64,000 nt of DNA from Salvator merianae (lineage: Eukaryota > Chordata > Lepidosauria > Squamata > Teiidae): the NCBI GenBank assembly GCA_003586115.2, contig QVOM02000042.1, positions 40,142,204 through 40,206,203 of the forward strand, given 5' to 3'. Position 1 is the stretch's first letter; each line of letters starts with the position of its first letter. Made by a program: the position numbers and the translations under genes. Of the stretch, positions 27,735-39,633 are shown in pieces. Below the pieces are notes generated by a model. It ran no database searches and was not told where the DNA came from. It worked only from the letters and a program-made list of their open reading frames with translations.

Positions 27735-27905
27735 AGAAGGAGTGGCTGCAATTCAGTGGTAGAACAAACTGCCTGGAAACAGAGGGTTGCTTGTTTGATC
27801 CCCAATCTCTCCCAGGAAATAGGCAATGGCGAACCACTTCAGTATTTCTGCCAAGAATACTGCATGACGGTATCCATGGAGTCAGCCAGACCTCAGTGCT
27901 ACCTT
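27735..27905 (+). mobile_element. tRNA-derived SINE, copy 2
   Basis: GGAGTGGCTGCAATTCAGTG holds a diverged A box (TTCAGTGGTAG, about 27752), and GCTTGTTTGATCCCC (about 27789) the B box. The body GCGAACCACTTCAGTATTTC and the ATGGAGTCAGCCAGACCTC block match copies at 7577 and 57512. The end is AC-rich (CTTACAACAATG). Confidence 0.75.
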
Positions 27906-27954
27906 ACAACAATGCTATCTATATTTACATATTAGTTAGTGCTTGGAGTCCAAA

Positions 27955-28860
27955 GAAGGCTTTTTCAGAAGTGGACTCACTACCTCCTTTTTCAAAGCAG
28001 GTGACACCACTCCGTCCTGCAAAAATGGGTTCACCCACTCTGGGCCCTCCCAGTCATAACTGTAATGACCCAAGATGGGCAAGGATCAAGATGATATGTG
28101 GTAGGGCAAACAGTTACAAGTGTCTTGTTCACATCTTCAGGCCTCAAAACCTGAAAGCAATTTCGTAAAACTGAACCAGATACTCTCTGAACACTTCATC
28201 AGGTACTGTACCAAAAGTAACATTCAGATTAACATGGAAGTTAACGATTTTACCCTCAAAAGTGCTTCACAAAACTATTGCAGCAGACTTCAGAGGGCTC
28301 CAGTAGTAACAGATGGCAACAGCACTTTCACCACTCTAAAAAGCTCTGATGGCTAATTGAGAACACAATGAAGGCTGCAAAACAAACTTTTTCTACTGCT
28401 TCCATTTCCATTTAGTATGTACAATTATGTACTCTCACGTGTGTTTGGTCATCTTCATGGCAAGCAGCATGTTACTTACACTCTGGTCGTCTCCTAGTCT
28501 GCTTTATCACCCAAAGCTCCTCCAAAAACCAAGAGGCAACTGGGGCTTCACAGCACATGAGAGGACAATCAAGAGCAGTCGGGCCTGTCATGTCTCACTA
28601 TTCCACAAATTCCCCCAAAGTGTTCAGGAATGCCTCGGATTCCATATGTCTCTGGGCTCAGACCATCTTGAGAGATCCTCCAGCCTTGCAGGGAAGGAGT
28701 GCTATTATGATGACAAACTTCACCAGATAGTGATCTGACCATGACAGCAGTGTGAAACAAAAACAAGATCAAGGGTGTGATCTGCCCCATAACCAGCTGA
28801 GACAATTCCATGGTGGAAAGTCTATAAGGGTTCCCAGGTTTTTTTTTCAAATAACACTAA
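27955..28860 (-). mobile_element. L2-clade LINE, endonuclease/linker part of ORF2
   Basis: The - strand translates in pieces to recognisable L2 ORF2 text: SDHYLVKFV-like and MESEAFLNTLGEF from the end of the endonuclease and the linker (28570-28760), and LDPCPSWVITVM (28040-28090) just before the RT. The same order is present in the L2 copy at 60740-61150. Frames are broken by stops and shifts. Both ends of the element are missing. Confidence 0.65.
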
Positions 28861-30193
28861 TGTTTGTCTCTGACCAGTCATGATTTATCTTTGGTTTGCC
28901 AAGTCTATCAATTTTACTAAGCAATCTTCCATGATGGGTAACCCTGAATTCTTCCATCCTTATGCATATCGCAGTCTTGTAGCCACGGTCATGTATGATA
29001 ATAAATCCGTCCAGCCCAAAAGTGAATATTCCAGTTTCAGTTGTACATTAGTCTTTAGAATTCTTTATTATCTATTGCAGTTTGGAAACAATTTCATCTG
29101 TCACATCTATTTCCTTTTTTGTTTTTTTTTAATTTTGTTTTAAATACATAAAATTTACATTTGGTCCAAAGGAAAGATTCATAAGCTGACATTATTTCAT
29201 GTTGACTTCTTCCTTCTTCAGAAGTTTCTTCTGTGTTCCATGTTTCTTGCCCCTCCTGTTCTCTCAATTCTTTTCTTCTGCTGATTGTCGTCTTTCCTCT
29301 TCATTCTTCGAATCCAACAATAACAAGTCCACTTTCTAATTCTTGCAGAAAGTCAGTAAAGGGTTTCCAGTTTTTATAAAAACTATCCACTTTCTTATTT
29401 CTCACTAAATTAGTCAGTTTGTCCAACTTGGCAAGGTTCATCATTTTAACCAACCAATCATTCACTGTTGGTATTTTATCCCCTTTCTATTTCTGTGTAT
29501 TTACTATTCTAGGTGTAGTTACCATATTTTGCATTAAAACATTAACATCATCAAACATATTTTCTGTTATCCCTAACAGGTAGAATTCTGGTTTAAAAGA
29601 AATATTAATCTTTAAAATCTTCTGCATGACCATAAATATTTGCGCCCAATATTTTTTTTTGCTTTTGTACAAGTCCACCACATACGATAAAACGTCTCTT
29701 CTTACTTTCTGTGACCTCTATTTCCATTCAAGTTTCTTCTCTCTTTCAAATTTGCCTGAGGACTCTCTTGCTTTTGTTCAAAGTTTAATCACAATCTTTG
29801 TTGTTTGACATTAAAAGTTGCTCCTTCCAGTCTATCCCATCTAAATAGGATCTTTCTCAGCTTAAGTTTCTCTGTCAATAAGAAATAATCCTTGTTTTTT
29901 ATGAAATAATTCTAATAGGAAAATCTACTGCAGACTTAACTAAGCTTTTCTCTAATACCTTCTTCAGCTTCCTACAAAATTGCTTTGTAACTTAAATGGA
30001 ATTCTTTTTCTCTCTGTTCTAGTAATATCAGATTATTCAAATATTTTTCTGTCTTCATTTGTAATCTCAGTTTTATTCCCTTCTTTTCCCACTTCAACCT
30101 AGATTTGTTTTACATTTCCAACCCACTGCTCTACAGATTCCTTAATTTCCTTAGCCTCATTTTTAAAGTCCTCCTTTAGTTCTGCCTTCAATC

Positions 30194-30306
30194 ATATTTT
30201 TTTTATTTTTATTAATTATTTTAACTATTCAAAAAGAAATAACAAAAAAACCCAGATTATAACAAAAAAAATAGTGTTCCCCCCAAAAAAAGAGTATATA
30301 TTGTGA

Positions 30307-30354
<48 letters not shown>

Positions 30355-30484
30355 ACAGTAACTACTACTTCACCTACGCCTTGTACAGACTGGTTGAAAA
30401 CTTTAGATTGCTTTTTCCAACTTCTGTCTCTTTCATTTTAGTTGGACCAAAGAGTTAGTCTTATTATTTCTTCTCTCAATTCTT
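30194..30484 (-). mobile_element. Short retro-insertion inside the L1, 15-bp target duplication
   Basis: GTTCTGCCTTCAATC occurs at 30179-30193 and again at 30485-30499, bracketing 291 bp. The left edge is T-rich (ATTTTTTTTATTTTTATT), the reverse of an A-rich 3' tail, so the insert is a - strand 5'-truncated retroelement. It contains the GAAA microsatellite. Its family is uncertain; a short L1 tail is likely. Confidence 0.8.
30305..30354. repeat. (GAAA)n microsatellite
   Basis: About twelve tandem GAAA units, a pure purine strand inside the retro-insertion at 30194-30484. Confidence 0.97.
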
Positions 30485-31814
30485 GTTCTGCCTTCAATCT
30501 TGACATTTCAGTTCTTCTGTCTGTGAATTATGACATAATGTCATTTTTCAGAGTTTCAAACATTTTCTGTAAAATTTCTAGGGAGCTTGACCCTTCTGAA
30601 GATCCTTTTGATAAACCTGATTTCTGCATTTTTAGGCATTTTTCTTGTTATCATATATAACTTTTCGGGGATGAATGAGAAACCAGTTTTCCCTAGTTAA
30701 AATGAAAGACCAGTCTCTTTTTTTCTTCTCTTCTCTGCTTTGCTTTTCTGCAAACAACAAAATTTAGTCCCAATTTTCTTTCTGTAGATGCAGTGACATA
30801 ATATTATTACTGTTGTTACTCTTCTCTTCTTGTTATAACATTTGTTCCAATCAAACATTTCCTCTTGAAGTAAACAAAGTACTTTCCCATCATCTTAGGC
30901 TATATACAATATCTAGGAAATTTTGTTAACCCCAATGCAGATATGTGACAAACGAAATGTTAAGTCTTTTCCTTTTTAGGTTTACAGTCACCCTTATTTG
31001 TTTTTAACTTTGTTACAACAAGCTCTGTCAAACTTTCTGCAGATAAAATAAAATGAGATATTTTAAATAAGCTCTTCCTTCTATTTTCTTCAATATCAAA
31101 GGGAACAACTCAGGTATAGTTAAATTGCCAAAAGGGAGACCTCTCCTCACTTTTAAAGTTGAAGTCCAGAATAGTTTAGAAAAGGGAGGATTTTGTGGAT
31201 TTAGTGCACCTTGGGAGGCTCACTTGAGCAACTGCAGGGACTCAGCAATCTACTCGCAAGGAGCAGTGATCCAACGCATAAGTGGGCGATCCCAATGCTC
31301 TTGCCTTATCTGGAGAGATCTTGATGACTGGAAAATACTTCCTCGCTGCTGCTTTGCTGCTGAAGCTTTCTCATGTGGAGGAGCTCTGCTTGAGATATCA
31401 GTCCACCATAGCACTTCACCCAGATGTTGATCATAATTGAGATGATCCTATAGAATGTTTCCAGTAAAATTGCATTGCTAGCCGGTCTTGACTCAGTAGT
31501 TTCTTGTGAATTATCTGGAAACCATAAGGAAGACAAAAGAGAAGAAGTCCGTGGAAGAGCAATGGTACAATGCAGTTTTAATCCTGTGTCCTCAGGTTTT
31601 GAATTTTTGAGTTCTGTTTATTGTTGTCTTTTCTGTTTTAATTAAGATAAAGGCCTATATGTATAAATACAAACAAATTGCATAAACTATCATATGTACT
31701 TTTAAATGGTGACCTTGTCAGTGAAAATTCTCTGTGAATTCGCAGATAAGTGTACCAGGTGATATAGGAAATACTCAAACTGTCAGGGCCTTTTTTCTCC
31801 TTGTCTTTGATGAC

Positions 31815-32040
31815 TACCTGTCCATATTTATTTTATTTCTATACCCAGAGGCCTCAGGACATGTTACAATAAAACCAGTATAAAAACACAGAGCCTGAAA
31901 GTTGAGGGCAATCTATTTCTTTAGCTAAACGCTAGACTAAAGAGGTGAGCTAGATGCAAAGGGAAGGTCATTCCACAGTATGGGGACATAGTTTAATTAA
32001 TGCCGCTATAATATAAACACTTGCTGAGAAAAGCTGTACC
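31815..32040 (-). mobile_element. L2-clade LINE, 3' UTR fragment
   Basis: TTTCTATACCCAGAGGCCTC, ACATGTTACAATAAAACCAG, and GGTCATTCCACAGTATGGGG follow the order seen in the longer L2 copies at 40190 and 48830. Only the terminal ~225 bp remain. Confidence 0.7.
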
Positions 32041-33561
32041 CAGTACTGTCGTATACAGAGTATTTACGTAAGTAATTTTTAAAGTAGAGAACTCTATTAT
32101 AATTCTGTCTATTTCCTGCTCCTCTCAAGAAATAATTATGGGATATATATGTGTATATGGAAGATGTATAAGCCTGTTTGATCTATGTTTGTATTTAGAA
32201 ACACATCCTCTTTTGCAGACTTCCGCAGAGCTTCCTGTGTTACTTGCACACTGATGATATGGTGTGATTCAGCACTGTGTTTAGTGGCTTGCTCATTTAA
32301 CAATAGTTAGATTAACTGCATTTTGTCAGTCTTTTACTCAGATCAGTTATATACCCAGTATTCACAGGTAATACCTTATTAAATTGAGTTAATTCTTTAT
32401 GTAACTGCTGCCATTCAACAAAACTATTAAAGGGTATTGTACTGTATAGCTACTTCTTAAGCAATTATGCAGGTTACTGATTCACATTTTTGTGCACTGT
32501 TATCCATATTAAATTACTGTGTTGAATTTGATCTGGAAATAAACCTTGCTGCCTTGATTTTACCCATCCAGTTCAGTTTTTGAAGGTATTAAACAAATAT
32601 CCTTAGAGGCTCTCCATGAGGGATGTAAGTAAAGCAGCGCTTTCATCTCTCATGTGCTTACGCAGTTTGTCTTGCTGGAAGTAATATGAGTAGCCAACGG
32701 TAGCCTTGTCCTTCATGAATCTGTCTAATTTCTTTTTAGAGCCACCCAAGTTGGTGGCCATCGAGATATTTTACGAAGTATTAGTGACTTCTATGGCTTA
32801 ATAATATGCTAAGTAAGACAAACAAACACTGGATCTTCCAGCATTATGATTTATTAGAATGAAGTTCTGGAGTTTTGTAAGAGTTAGGAAAGCTTTATTT
32901 TTCTACTTTATCTGCAAGGTGCGTAATTTTACACACAGTGACCAGCCCTTATTTATCTTTTTTCTCTGCAGACTCCCTAACATTGTAGTCTTCCCTTGTA
33001 GGAAAGTTCCTTCAGCCTTTTGTTCAGTCGTTCTCTTTTTTTATACTTTTTCCAATACTGTACAGAAGTGGAATTTGCACCAGACTTGCACCAAATATCA
33101 GAATCCATTAAGCAGGGGTGCAAAAAGGGGAACTTTAGATATAAGGATATATAAGTTGTATTTTGCTGATACACCTCTGACCCAGTCTCTTTCTTTTTTT
33201 AACTTTGGTTTTTGAAAAGTAAGTTATCAGAATGTAATTTGCAGGAACAAATAGTGGAAGGATTAAACATCTGTCCATCACCTACGTGTTTCTCCCTGAA
33301 AGAACCATGACCATAAATTATTATTGCTAGGGAAATGCAGCACGACCTGTTCTATGTTTCCTTCATAACATCTGGCTTCACTTGATTGTGTCACCTGACT
33401 TTACCTAGGTGTACTATCACAGGACATGTTAATTTAGTTCACTTCTGAAACTCCAAAATACAGATAAAGAAATGTGTAAGTTAGATGTAAAAAAAATACA
33501 TGCAGCCAGGTCATTTTAATATGACTGGTGGTGTGTTCAGTAATACAAACTGGCCATATCT
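32041..33561. other. Intron stretch, nothing recognised
   Basis: AT-rich sequence with no assigned element. The 118-codon open frame at 32859-33215 is Phe-rich low-complexity and matches nothing I know. Confidence 0.4.
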
Positions 33562-33905
33562 AGTAAGAACATAAGAACGTAAGAGTAGCCCTGCGGATCA
33601 GGCCGTGGCCCATTTAGTTCAGGTTTCTGTCTCACACAGTAGCCCACCAATTGCTTCTGGGCATTCTCAAGGAGAAGACAAAGGCAATCCCCTCACCTGT
33701 TCTCAGCTCCCTGCAAATGGTCTTTAGAGGCCTCCTGCCTGTCCCTACAACCTGGAGGCAACACCTAGGCATCCATTCTAATAGTCATTGATACACCTGA
33801 CCTCCATGAATTTGTCTAACCCTTTCTTAAAGCTATCCAGGCTGGTTGCCATCACCACCTCTTCCAGTAGTAAATTCTATAGACTGATGATCTCTGCGTG
33901 AATAC
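33562..33905 (-). mobile_element. CR1-type LINE 3' end
   Basis: Starts AAGAACATAAGAACGTAAG, then CCTGCGGATCAGGCCGTGGC and CCAATTGCTTCTGGGCATTC, parallel to the copy at 25503. It breaks off at the position corresponding to 25840. Confidence 0.88.
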
Positions 33906-34024
33906 CTCTTTGGTACTACTTGTGTTTAAGAAGTGTATATTTTTTTACTGAAAAATATTATTAGTTCATGAAATAAGTGTTATTTCTTTTTGACATTGAT
34001 AACTTGCCTTTATTCTGAAGAGAT

Positions 34025-34190
34025 CACTGTTTCTTTCCCTCCAGTTTATCACCTCAATTACCCCATGAGATTGGTTGGTTAGACCCAATGGCCGGCCTAA
34101 GGTCATCCAGTGAGCTTTCATGGCCAGGTAGAAATGCAAACCCAGGGATGCTGGACACTCTACCCATAGTGCTACCCTAACTCCATAAGT
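34025..34190 (-). mobile_element. MIR-like core SINE fragment
   Basis: The - strand reads AAGCTCACTGGATGACCTTA, then GGCCATTGGGTCTAACCAACC and a CTCATGGGGTAATTGAGGTG end, matching the GTGACCTTGGGC...CCTCA core of MIR-type SINEs that is common in reptiles. The tRNA head is degraded. Confidence 0.55.
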
Positions 34191-35925
34191 GAATATGAAT
34201 ATTTGCATCATGTTGGCACTGTAAAATATTTAGAAATTAGTACACACACACACTCCTGCTTGTTTTTAGCCATCTTGCTCTATTATTGATCAGCAACTAT
34301 CAATCAAATAGGTTTTCCTAGTGAAAACTTGTGAGAAGTAGTTGCACAATCTGATAGCATGCAGCAATCTCTGAAATGGGGAAGGAAAAGTATGGATGTA
34401 CTAGAGTAAAAACAGTCTTCTGAAAAGAAGATAAAAAATTGAGGTGATACAGAATAATTTGTTCAGAGGATTTCAAAGATACCTACAAATCCTGCCTTAT
34501 ACCCCAGTGAAACCAAACAAACAAAAACTCCCAGTGTAGAGATTCAAAACCAAAGGGATACAAAAAAAAATCTCCCAAAATAAAAGAATGAATAATAGAT
34601 ACGTTGTATAATAACAGATACATGCTATATGTGGATACTACAATGACTGAAAAAATATAAAACAGAATAGGCACATATAGCGGTTTAATAACCAAATATA
34701 TAAAAGGTCACAATAAAACATGTCCTTGATGGATACTGTAGACAAACACCAAACTAATGTATTGGGGGGGAGTGTTTCTTAGCTGAACTTCTTCACCATG
34801 GCCAGATGCATTTCTACCCAATCCTTCCCAGATCTTCTTCAGTGGCCAATTGCTTGAAATCCCACAGTACACTATCTATTTCTGTCAATACTCACAACAA
34901 TATAAAAGTATCATAAAATCTTGCACATAATGCACACAATTTTCTCTAGTTTTAGTTTGCTAAGAACTGGGGTGCGCCTTATACCTGAGACAATTTTAAG
35001 TATACGGATTCCTTTTTTTACCTGAAAATTTTGGGCCAAATCAGCATGCACATTATACACGAGTGCCCATTATATGTGAGATTTTATGGTAGTGTAAAAG
35101 TATATTTCTTAGGTCTTCGAGTATCATAAACCTGTGCCAGTGTCTGTTGAAATCATTGATCCATCAATCTCGGTAGTATCTGTGTTGGCTGTAATGGAGA
35201 CCAATGCTACTTAGTTTGTAACTATTTAGTAATAACAATACAAAACATATTCTTGAGCAGAAAAATTAAATACCCTTTTCTGATTAGCATTTTTCTGTAT
35301 TAACTTGGGTTTGTAGTAAAAGAGGCCTCAACTCCTTTTGAAAAGGAGTTGGCTTTAGGGAAATAAACCTGTTCCATGATGTCTTTCTCCAAGAACAGCA
35401 AGAGCAGCTACAATAATCTGTCTGACAGACAATAGAGCACATGTGTTTGACACAAACTCCAGCTTCAGAAGTTTATCTGTCAGACTTGTGCTGGCTCTAA
35501 GGTCATGCGCCAGTGCCAAGTTTGGAGATTGTGCAGACCTTTTCTGTCGAACATAAAATGAATGTGTGACAAAAGAATATAAATTTTGATCTGCGGGCAG
35601 AAGACATTTGCCAGCCTGGAAAGAACTTTGTATGTGGAAAGTAGACTTTGAGTCTTGAGTCAGTAAGGTAAAAATGGTGGACCCCGGACTTAGGCATATT
35701 TTATAACTATTTTCTTTATGTGTGTGCTGTAACTACTACATGCTTAGGAGCTTCAAGGCTCCAGTCACAGAGGAGAAATAATTTAAAATATCATTACAGA
35801 AATGAATATAATGTATTTGTTGCTCAGTCTTCTTAGCTTCCTAGATCTTTATATCATAGAGGGATGTACAAAATCAGGAGATCAGCGAAGACATACCTAT
35901 ATACCCTGACCTTTGGCTGAGAAAA
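34191..35925. other. Intron stretch, mostly unassigned
   Basis: Around 34975-35100 there is CTTATACCTGAGACAATT...CATTATACACGAGTGCCC, which resembles the widespread GTATAAGACG-type vertebrate repeat, but I cannot name it. The rest is AT-rich with no recognised element. Confidence 0.35.
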
Positions 35926-35929
35926 CAAA

Positions 35930-36060
35930 TCCTCTTCACTTTCAGGCACTGTTATTGTTTTTAGTATGTTCATCTTATATTTTGTTTTTATGGATTTAAC
36001 CTGCCTTGAGACCTTCAGGTATAGGACAGGATAAAAATGCAAACAAATAATAAATTTAGA
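35930..36060 (+). mobile_element. L2-clade LINE 3' end, sense orientation
   Basis: AACCTGCCTTGAGACCTTCAG, GTATAGGACAGGATAAAAAT and the AAATAATAAA tail are the exact reverse of the block at 39230-39260, so this is a + strand L2 3' terminus of about 130 bp. Confidence 0.7.
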
Positions 36061-36252
36061 AACTCTCTGAATCTTGAACTCTGACTCTTAGAACCCTGCT
36101 TTGCAAATTCAGGCATAAGCGATCAGGTTGTGATTAGACAGGGCTTTTTTCAATTGCCTCTTTTAGAAAGCACACCTCTTCTGTAGCCTTCCAAAAAACA
36201 AAAAAAAAAGGCATTCAAAGTGTTAAAATAATAATAAAATAATAATTCTACC

Positions 36253-36640
36253 TCATATTTCCATGAGTTGCTTTTCCTTTGCCTCGAAGTCAGTCAATGT
36301 CTTCCTAACCAGCGGCAAGGGCTCATCACTGATTGGCCAGCCACCTGCCCAGCTTTCAGGAACCAGTTGGTCACTGGCTGGCAGCATTTGTTCCGTGCTG
36401 CAATTGGCTACATTTCTCTTTTCTATGTCCCCTCCTAATGCAACTGAAAGAGTCACTTCTGGTGTTGTTTTCTTCTGAATGAGGAAGAGATACCCATTTC
36501 CAGGCTTCAGGATGTTGTAAAACACATGCAGAGGTAAAATGTCTGGCATCCCTGACTCCAGTTCTCCCAGTTCTCCGAGGGGCACCCCTTTAAGCATGGC
36601 TGATTGCACTTCTAAGTTGTTCCAGCATTATAGTACTCCT
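36253..36640 (-). other. Unassigned 118+ codon open frame
   Basis: An open frame of ordinary amino-acid composition (MQSAMLKGVPLGELGELE, then PDILPLHVFYNIL, WPISDEPLPLVRKTL, DFEAKEKQLMEI), less repetitive than the chance frames around it. It stays open some codons upstream of the Met. I do not recognise the family. It may be a decayed transposon or processed-gene fragment; there is no sign of splice sites or a promoter that I can defend. Confidence 0.3.
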
Positions 36641-37539
36641 CAATTGGAGACTCTAAATCCAGAAAGCGAAAATTGCAAACTTTTATCCAAATCATCAGAT
36701 GTGCACTTTTTTGTTTTATGTGCATGTTATTATTTTAAAAAAACTCTTCAGCTGTCACTTGTGATAATACCTATTTACTCTTCCTCCCTCACTTTGGAAC
36801 AGCAAGACAAAGGAGTGAGAAACTGATCTATAGTTGTAGGTGTGTACAAATATCCCTAGGTTGCATGCCCCTGGAAGTTGCTTCTCGGGTTGCCTGGCTC
36901 CGCATGTCTAGTCTGCCATGTTTGTTGCTGCTTATAATAGTCTACAGTTGGACTGAACAAATTCAACATGGGTTGGAAACTAAAACGCAAGTAAGCCTTG
37001 GTGAGTAGCAGATTAAAGCAACATTGATCTGGTGGTGTCTTTGGCAGAAAAAGACATATTCATCAACCATATCTCATTTTAAGAAGCTGAGGTCATGGTT
37101 CAATCTATAGCTGATAATCAGAACCTCACAATTCATATTAGGATGCCACTAGTTTTTTTAGGAGGAAGCAAGACTCACATGTATCTCGGCTTAGCTGAGA
37201 CAAAATTATTCAAACTAGTTCCAGAAAAGTAGCTATAGCAAATCTTTTGTGTATATGTTAGATGTAAGGAAAATTTCCTGCCCGTTGGAAAGCGGCTCTT
37301 GAACTTAGAGGTCAGTAAAAGCACATGGTTCTGTTTTGCGTAAAAAGTACATGGTTCTGTTCTGAACCTTTTTGGTCAAAAGGTCATACTTCAGTCATCC
37401 TTACTTCAGGGATAGGTTTGCTATTATTCGTGATTTCATCTTTCAAAGCATTTTTGCTTTAGCATCTTAATTTCATTGTGCCCATTTTGTGTGTGTCCAT
37501 GTTTCTCCCAAATAGCTCCAAGGGGCTAATATTATTCTC

Positions 37540-37880
37540 CTTTCTTTCATTGTAACCTTACAACAGCCCTGTAAAGTGGATTAGGTTGAGAACAGTAGGT
37601 CTAGAAAAATCTGAAGGTGGCACTGGGCTATTATTGCTGACTTGCTTCCTCGTCCCCATTAAGTTTTGAAAATATGATTTGGTTTGTTCCTTCATTTTTG
37701 CCACCACAATGAAGTTGCTGCCTCGTGCCCCTGTTTGCCCCCCCCCCCAGATCCAGCCATAGTTGAGAAGTAGTGACTGGCCCAAGGCCAGCCATTGGAT
37801 TTCATGGCCAACTGAGGATTTGAAACCAGAGACCCCCTGGCTGTGTCCACGCTGAGCTGATAGACTGGCCTAAAGGACAC
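37540..37880 (-). mobile_element. MIR-like core SINE, split by unrelated sequence
   Basis: CTTACAACAGCCCTGTAAAG with GGATTAGGTTGAGAACAG at the left, and GACTGGCCCAAGGCCAGCCA with GATTTGAAACCAGAGACC at the right, are the two parts of a core-SINE read backwards. About 150 bp between them (37605-37755, including an 11-base C run) is not part of the SINE. Confidence 0.5.
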
Positions 37881-38356
37881 CTTGAAACTGTAAATAGTTT
37901 AGTCTACTAGGAGTCCATCCATCCCCTAGTAGACCAATATGTCTGCACAGAACAAGTTGTTGGAGTGGGCTATTACGCAGAATGGCACTGTAGCCTGCCC
38001 CAAGCATGGACTGCTTACAAGCAGTCCACAAAGCATTCTAGCTGGTATACTGGTCCAGCAGCCCACATGCATACAGAACATGAACCATGCTCTGGTGTAT
38101 CAAACCTGGTGCTGTTTCACCCAGAAGCAGTGCCAGATGTATGAGAACTTTCCTTCTTGTCCTCTGAAACTGACCTTGACTGGCCCTTAGACTGGGCTAC
38201 CAGTAGCCCAGCTTACTATGGCTGGATTACTTGAAGTGGGCCAGCATGGCATGGGATAGTACATTGGGATAATAACTAGTAATTGCATAGGATCCTAATT
38301 TTGAGACAGTTTATGTAACCGTCACTCTAAATGCTTTTAATGCTTCTGTAAATCAG

Positions 38357-38455
38357 GGCTCTTGAAATGTGGCCCTCCAGGTATTCCCAGAGGCATTTCT
38401 CTTCAGCCCCCGCAATCAGTCTGGCCAATGGCTTAAAGCCATTGAGCATGTCCAG
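38357..38455. mobile_element. hAT-like non-autonomous element, left-end fragment
   Basis: CAGGGCTCTTGAAATGTGGC CCTCCAGG matches the left terminus of the element at 39038 (CAGGGGTGTTCAACTGCAGC CCTCCA). Only one end is found. Confidence 0.5.
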
Positions 38456-38557
38456 CAAACTTACTTTTGATTAACACTGTTATGAGGAGACTTAACTTCT
38501 GCAAGACCTGTTCCTATTCTCTCTTTGGCCATTTGTCCCTTGGGCTTTAGTGCCATT

Positions 38558-38925
38558 AGAACCTAAGAGAAGGCCTGCTGAATCAGGCCACAGCCCATCT
38601 AGTCCAGCATCTTATCTCACATGGTGGCCCACCACTTGTTTCTGGACATTCTCAAACAGAGGTTGAAAGTGAAACCCTCAGCTACTTTCAATTCCCTACA
38701 AGTGGCCTTTAGAAGCATCCCTCCTATCTCTCAACCCAGAGATACTGTCTAGGCATCCACATGAATCAGGGCTGCTGCTTCTGATTTTCCAGCCTCCTCT
38801 TGAAAAAACCTACAAAGACACTAGCTTGGTTGCTAGCTAATCAGCTCCACTATTGAACTACTTTTACAGTAAGGAAGCCCTCCCCTTCTGCTTATGATCT
38901 GTATGGCCTAAACACTTGGCTGTTG
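38558..38925 (-). mobile_element. CR1-type LINE 3' end, diverged
   Basis: AGAACCTAAGAGAAGGCCTG, AATCAGGCCACAGCCCATCT and the AGTCCAGCATCTTATCTCAC block match the copies at 25503 and 33562. It is older (more substitutions) and 5'-truncated. Confidence 0.8.
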
Positions 38926-39112
38926 TTATCCTGCTGAATCATTTCCCCATCTTCAGAGGTCTTTCCTGCAGTTCTGCATATTCAATTGTATCTGTATTTG
39001 GAGATTATGTTAATGTATCTTCATCCTCAGATTAAATCAGGGGTGTTCAACTGCAGCCCTCCATGTTTTGCTAACTTCAGCTCCTAACATTTCTTATTGT
39101 TGGCCAGACTGG

Positions 39113-39633
39113 AGCTGTGTTCGCACACAATTTTTTTTAAAAAAAAAATCCTCTGAGGCAGCTTAGAGATGATTTAAATGTGGGATCATTCACATGTCAG
39201 TCTGCCTTTCTCCCTCTCATATATTTATTTATATTTTTATCCTTCCCTATACCTGAAGGTCTCAGGGTAGGTCATAATATTAGCAATATTGTTATAATAT
39301 GAGGAGGGCAATACTTGGTATGAGTGGTTCCATTCCAGAAGAGGTGGATATACAGTTTAACAGCAGTTGCAAAAAGTCTCATTGAGTTCATTATTTTATC
39401 CACCAATTGCTGAGCCCGTCTTGAAAAAAGGTTTCTTAATTGGAATATATCGGAATATATCAAGAGACTTCTATTTTGGTCATTTGGTATAATACTTCTT
39501 TTGGGATCCTACATCTCTTCCCATTTTGCTGCTACGCCAGTATGGAAACCCCGTAGATTCGTTTGTCTACCAAACTGGCATCATCTCTAAGGCACATCTG
39601 AGCTGCTTTTCTTTGTTTTGTGTGAATGCAGTC
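39113..39633. mobile_element. MITE with AGCTGTGTTCGCACAC termini, nested in the hAT-like element
   Basis: Ends are AGCTGTGTTCGCACAC and (opposite strand) GACTGCATTCACACAA. TGG flanks both sides (39110-39112, 39634-39636). Interior blocks CAGCTTAGAGATGATTTAAA and CTCTAAGGCA are shared with the element at 62824-63231, which defines a family. An L2 3' end at 39215-39500 sits inside it. Confidence 0.65.
39215..39500 (-). mobile_element. L2-clade LINE, 3' UTR fragment
   Basis: TATATTTATTTATATTTTTA then CCTATACCTGAAGGTCTCAG and GTAGGTCATAATATTAGCAA follow the L2 3' UTR order. It lies within the MITE at 39113-39633 and so is younger than it. Confidence 0.6.

Larger units (their letters stand above)
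29105..31560 (-). mobile_element. L1-type LINE with large internal deletion
   Basis: The T-rich left edge (29115-29140) is the reverse of an A-rich L1 tail. At 29487-29681 the - strand gives YWAQIFMVMQKILKIN and PEFYLLGI, the C-terminus of L1 ORF2. From about 29690 on, the - strand reads as ORF1: LDGIDWKEQLL, then, further upstream, a charged coiled-coil-like part (ELKEDFKNEAKEIKESVEQW at about 30120-30190). Most of ORF2 is therefore missing. The remaining T-rich sequence to about 31560 would be ORF1 N-terminus and 5' UTR; the 5' boundary is approximate and I found no flanking duplication. A 291-bp insertion interrupts it at 30194. Confidence 0.7.

Noticed and set aside
30305..30354. Tandem array as possible CRISPR-like or regulatory repeat
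   Set aside because: A plain GAAA microsatellite within a retro-insertion, without spacers.
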